Of a stretch of 64,000 nucleotides of DNA, positions 61,632-64,000 are shown in pieces. The DNA comes from Serinus canaria (Eukaryota > Chordata > Aves > Passeriformes > Fringillidae). Numbering within the stretch: position 1 is the stretch's first letter; every line of letters starts with the position of its first letter. The stretch is from contig NC_066333.1 of the NCBI RefSeq assembly GCF_022539315.1, positions 9,329,001 to 9,393,000 on the forward strand, read 5' to 3'. Both the position numbers and the translations under genes were made by a program. Under the pieces are notes generated by a model. The model saw nothing but the letters and a program-made list of their open reading frames with translations, was not told where the DNA came from and ran no database searches.

Positions 61632-61740
61632 AAACATCCCCTCTTCCGAACATCCCCTCTTCCAAACATGCCCTGCTTCCCAACATCCCCACTCCCAACA
61701 TCACCGCCTCCAAATATCCCTGCTTCCAAATGCCATCACC
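61632..61740. repeat. Degenerate minisatellite, unit about 15-16 bp
   Basis: AACATCCCCTCTTCC-like units occur about seven times in succession (ACATCCCCTCTTCCGA, ACATCCCCTCTTCCAA, ACATGCCCTGCTTCCC, AACATCCCCACTCCC and so on). It lies within the CpG island and is independent of the CCCAT array. Confidence 0.85.
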
Positions 61741-62299
61741 GCCCCCACGTGCTCTGCTCGCAGCTGCTGCTCCCCCCGCTTCCCCCGTGCGGTTTTTCCA
61801 AGCCCCCCAAATGACCAGCCTGGGATTCCCCCTCCTGCCGCGTCCTGGCCCGCACGGCGCGTTGGGAGCGCGGCGGGAATTGGCCCGCGGGCTCCGGCGA
61901 GTGCCGGCCCTTTCCCTCGCCCAAAGCAGGGTGCCCGGCACCGGCAGCCCCCCTCCCTGCTGCCTGATTAGGATTCGGCCCGCATGCAGGCGGAGGAGGG
62001 CTGAGCATCCCGGCGAGCGCCTCCCCACTCGCCGCCCGTGGCTGCGCTGCCGCGGCCATCTGGATGGGGAACAACGGGCCGAGCTCTGCCAGCGTCTCTC
62101 CGAGCGCGCAGGAGGGGCCTGCACAAATGCCGGGAAGATGGAAGCGGGTGGGGATGCGCGGGGTGGGAGCGGTGGTCCCAGGGAGGCCACAGCCCGTGTT
62201 GCAGCTCCCGACCCTCCAAGAGCAGCTTCCTGCCCAGAGAAGGTTCCCTGCTCCCACCTCTCACCGCACAGAAGAATTACGGTTTGTGAGGATTTCCCA

Positions 62300-62588
62300 C
62301 CCCCCCCAATAAATTAGTATCTTCCAGCTGTTTCCTTCCACATAAAATCTCTTCTATTTCTTCTCTTATTGCTGTATATAAACAAACATGAGAACGGCTC
62401 GTTCTAAATAAAGTTATTTGTCTAAGTAAATTAATATATCATATTCTCTCCTGAAATATAGAGAGCTATTTGTCTCCAGAGAAATCATGTTGAGTGACAT
62501 AGTATAACCCTATTCATTTGCATATGCAGATATGTCTAATTATTCAACTTGCAATTAAAGGCTTGTGTGTCAGCAAATGAGACTAATT
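62300..62588. promoter_or_regulatory. Candidate conserved AT-rich non-coding element
   Basis: Directly beside the CpG island. Repeat-free and AT-rich, with ATTTGCAT (reversed octamer, 62515-62522), GTAAATTAATATATC, GTCTAATTATTC, TTGCAATTAAAGG, and isolated CpGs in GAGAACGGCTCGTTC. Ends where a CR1 fragment begins. Conservation inferred from texture only. Confidence 0.35.
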
Positions 62589-62589
62589 A

Positions 62590-62935
62590 GAATCATAGAA
62601 TCATGGAATCGTTTAGGTTGGAAAAGCCCTCGAAGATCATCGAGTCCAACCATTCCCCCAGCACTGCCAAGCCCACCATGCACCCACATCCCCAAGTGCC
62701 ACATCCAGAGGGGCTTTTAACCCCCCCAGGGATGGAGACAGCACCACCACCCTGGGCAGCTGTGGGTGGACAACCCTTTCAGAGAAGAAATTTTCCTTAA
62801 TAACCAATCTAAACCTACCCTGGTGCAATTTGAGACCATTTCTTCTGGTCCTGTTGCTTCCCAACCCTCACCTGGCTCCCACCTCCTTGCAGGCAGTGGG
62901 AGAGAGCAAAAGGGGCTGGCATTACAAGCAAGAGG
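62590..62935 (-). mobile_element. CR1 LINE, longest 3' fragment in the window
   Basis: Begins with tandem 8-bp units AATCATAG-AATCATGG-AATCGTTT, then AGGTTGGAAAAGCCC, GAAGATCATCGAGTCCAACC, ACTGCCAAGCCCACC, AAATTTTCCTTAATAACCAATCTAAACC, CCTGGTGCAATTTGAGACCATTTC and CACCTGGCTCCCACCTCCTTGCAGGCAGTGGGAGAGAGC. All follow the reversed CR1 3' region in order over about 345 bp. Several CpGs are still intact at the left end, hinting it may be younger than the other copies. No coding region remains. Confidence 0.95.
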
Positions 62936-64000
62936 ATGGGTAGCATGAAAGGAATAGTTAAATGAAGCCCTGTCCCCAGGATTTTTAGTGGCCTGTCCCA
63001 GTGTCCCAGTGGGCTGAAGGAAGGCAGCGAGGCACTTTCTACAGGTGTCAGACTCACTTTTACACTGTGCAGAATGATTGAACAATGTGTCCCATCCCCA
63101 CAGTGAGACACGGGGCCCAGCACCTCCACACCCTGCTGCCTGCAGGACCTGGGCCCCTCCCTCTCGTAATTGTTCCTCATCTTGCTCAAAATCAGGAGAT
63201 ATGGACAAGTCCTGGAAGTGTTTGAATTAGAAACCAAAGTATTTGTATCTGGAAACGGCTGAAACAAGACTTTTTGGCCTTTTCTTCAAAAATTCTGGCT
63301 AGATTTGTTAGATTATGGTTGGGAAGCAATCCTCAAGTTGTTCATCAGATTGTTATTCACAGAATAACACAGAATGATAAGAATAACATTTATCATGGTC
63401 ACTCAGGGCAATGTTTTCACAGTATGCACTTTGCAAACCAAAATAAATGCATTTTCAGGTAACAAGTTCATTTTCAAAATTCTATTAGTTCTGCTGAAGC
63501 CACAGACAATTTTTCTTGGGTATAATGCAGAGTTAAATGAAGGAATTATATTCAAGAAAAGTAAAAAAGATCACATTTTGATAATTTTCAAACCAACCCT
63601 TCAGGTAGACACGTCAGCCAGGTTTCACAATACAGGAACACAAACTGCACATCTCTCCTTCCCATTTCTGATGACTACCTTCCAATGAGAGGAATTATTC
63701 TTTAGATGTGCCTTGTTTTAATTTGAAAATAAAATGGGATTTCAAATGAAAGAAAGGGAAATGAAAGTATCATCAATGCAAAACAGCGACTTGTTCCGTT
63801 GTTTTTCTTTCAGTGAAAGGAAAAGGAGAAGAAAGAAAATTAATTTCTACTTAATCCAAATAGCTTGGAAATCATTATATTTATCTGCTGGGTGAGGAGA
63901 AAAACAGTGAAGGGAAACAACATCTCTATCAGAAGCACCTTGCTGAAAACTTGTTTTATAATCATCATTCTGCCTTTTCCATCTGTTCTGACATTTCAAT
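62936..64000. other. Unannotated sequence
   Basis: No gene recognised. AT-rich at 63280-63600. A short CACAGAATAACACAGAATGAT at about 63358 resembles CR1 terminal units but has no CR1 body. Purine-rich tracts occur near 63740-63840. Confidence 0.45.

Larger units (their letters stand above)
61243..62170. promoter_or_regulatory. CpG island, probable promoter
   Basis: The only stretch in the window with sustained very high GC and abundant CpG, starting at the (CCG)n run at 61245 and fading after about 62170. It contains a CTCF-like core, an RFX X-box, GC boxes (GGGCGG at 61338-61343 and GGGGCGGGC at 61489-61497) and a G-rich block. CpG islands of this length usually mark vertebrate promoters. 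A minus-strand ATG at 61507-61509 has a good initiation context (A at -3, G at +4), but its frame runs into the CCCAT array and is not credible as a protein. Transcript direction and first exon are undetermined. Confidence 0.75.

Noticed and set aside
60645..61971. Open frames of 250-370 codons on both strands
   Set aside because: They consist largely of translated CCCAT pentamers (Ser-His-Pro-Ile-Pro or Gly-Met-Gly-Trp-Asp) joined to GC-rich island sequence. The array is stop-free in every frame, so openness carries no coding evidence.
63357..63380. CACAGAATAACACAGAATGAT, like CR1 terminal units
   Set aside because: No CR1 body on either side and imperfect units. Could be chance.

Overview
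This window looks like avian nuclear DNA, or at least sauropsid. All the recognisable interspersed repeats are 5'-truncated CR1 LINE 3' ends carrying the short ATTCTRTG-type terminal repeats, plus one ancient MIR-like SINE relic. There are no Alu, B1/B2 or L1 copies, repeat density is low, and short microsatellites and A/T homopolymers are common. Base composition, stop-codon density and the lack of operon-like packing exclude a bacterial or phage source. I cannot name the species or the chromosomal locus from sequence alone.

I can support no protein-coding gene, rRNA, tRNA or CRISPR array. The many open frames of 60-160 codons are what random vertebrate DNA gives. Many begin at non-ATG codons, and none shows a domain I recognise. 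The only very long frames (250-370 codons, near 60.6-62 kb) come from a pentanucleotide repeat that is stop-free in several frames, joined to GC-rich sequence.

Layout. 1-0.2 kb: short CpG-bearing, octamer-containing block, possibly conserved. 0.29-0.6 kb: pyrimidine hexamer microsatellite and an A-rich tract. 1.67-2.03 kb: two CR1 fragments with their 3' ends facing each other. 2-17.8 kb: mostly unannotated sequence with further CR1 tails at about 7.33, 8.97 and 10.19 kb, a 50-A tract at 7.18 kb preceded by AATAAA, and simple repeats. 17.8-22.3 kb and scattered places further right (notably 38, 42.6, 52.8, 55.6 and 62.4 kb): AT-rich, homeodomain/POU-motif-rich, repeat-free blocks that keep isolated CpGs. 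They look like candidate conserved non-coding elements of a gene desert. 45.2-47.3 kb: small tandem duplications and a 38-bp repeat present twice 1.14 kb apart. 60.93-61.14 kb: 42 copies of CCCAT. 61.2-62.2 kb: the only CpG island, with a CTCF-like core, a full-length RFX X-box, Sp1-type GC boxes and a G-quadruplex-forming stretch packed into about 220 bp. 62.6-62.9 kb: the longest CR1 fragment.

Interpretation. The window is best read as a long intergenic or intronic region dominated by possible regulatory DNA, with one probable promoter or promoter-like CpG island near its right end. The X-box hints at an RFX-controlled (often ciliary) transcription unit, but its direction and exons are not identifiable here. 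I found no evidence for a novel multi-gene system. The CpG-island motif cluster, the possible retrocopy tail at 7.2 kb, the 38-bp repeat pair and the candidate conserved blocks deserve the most attention.
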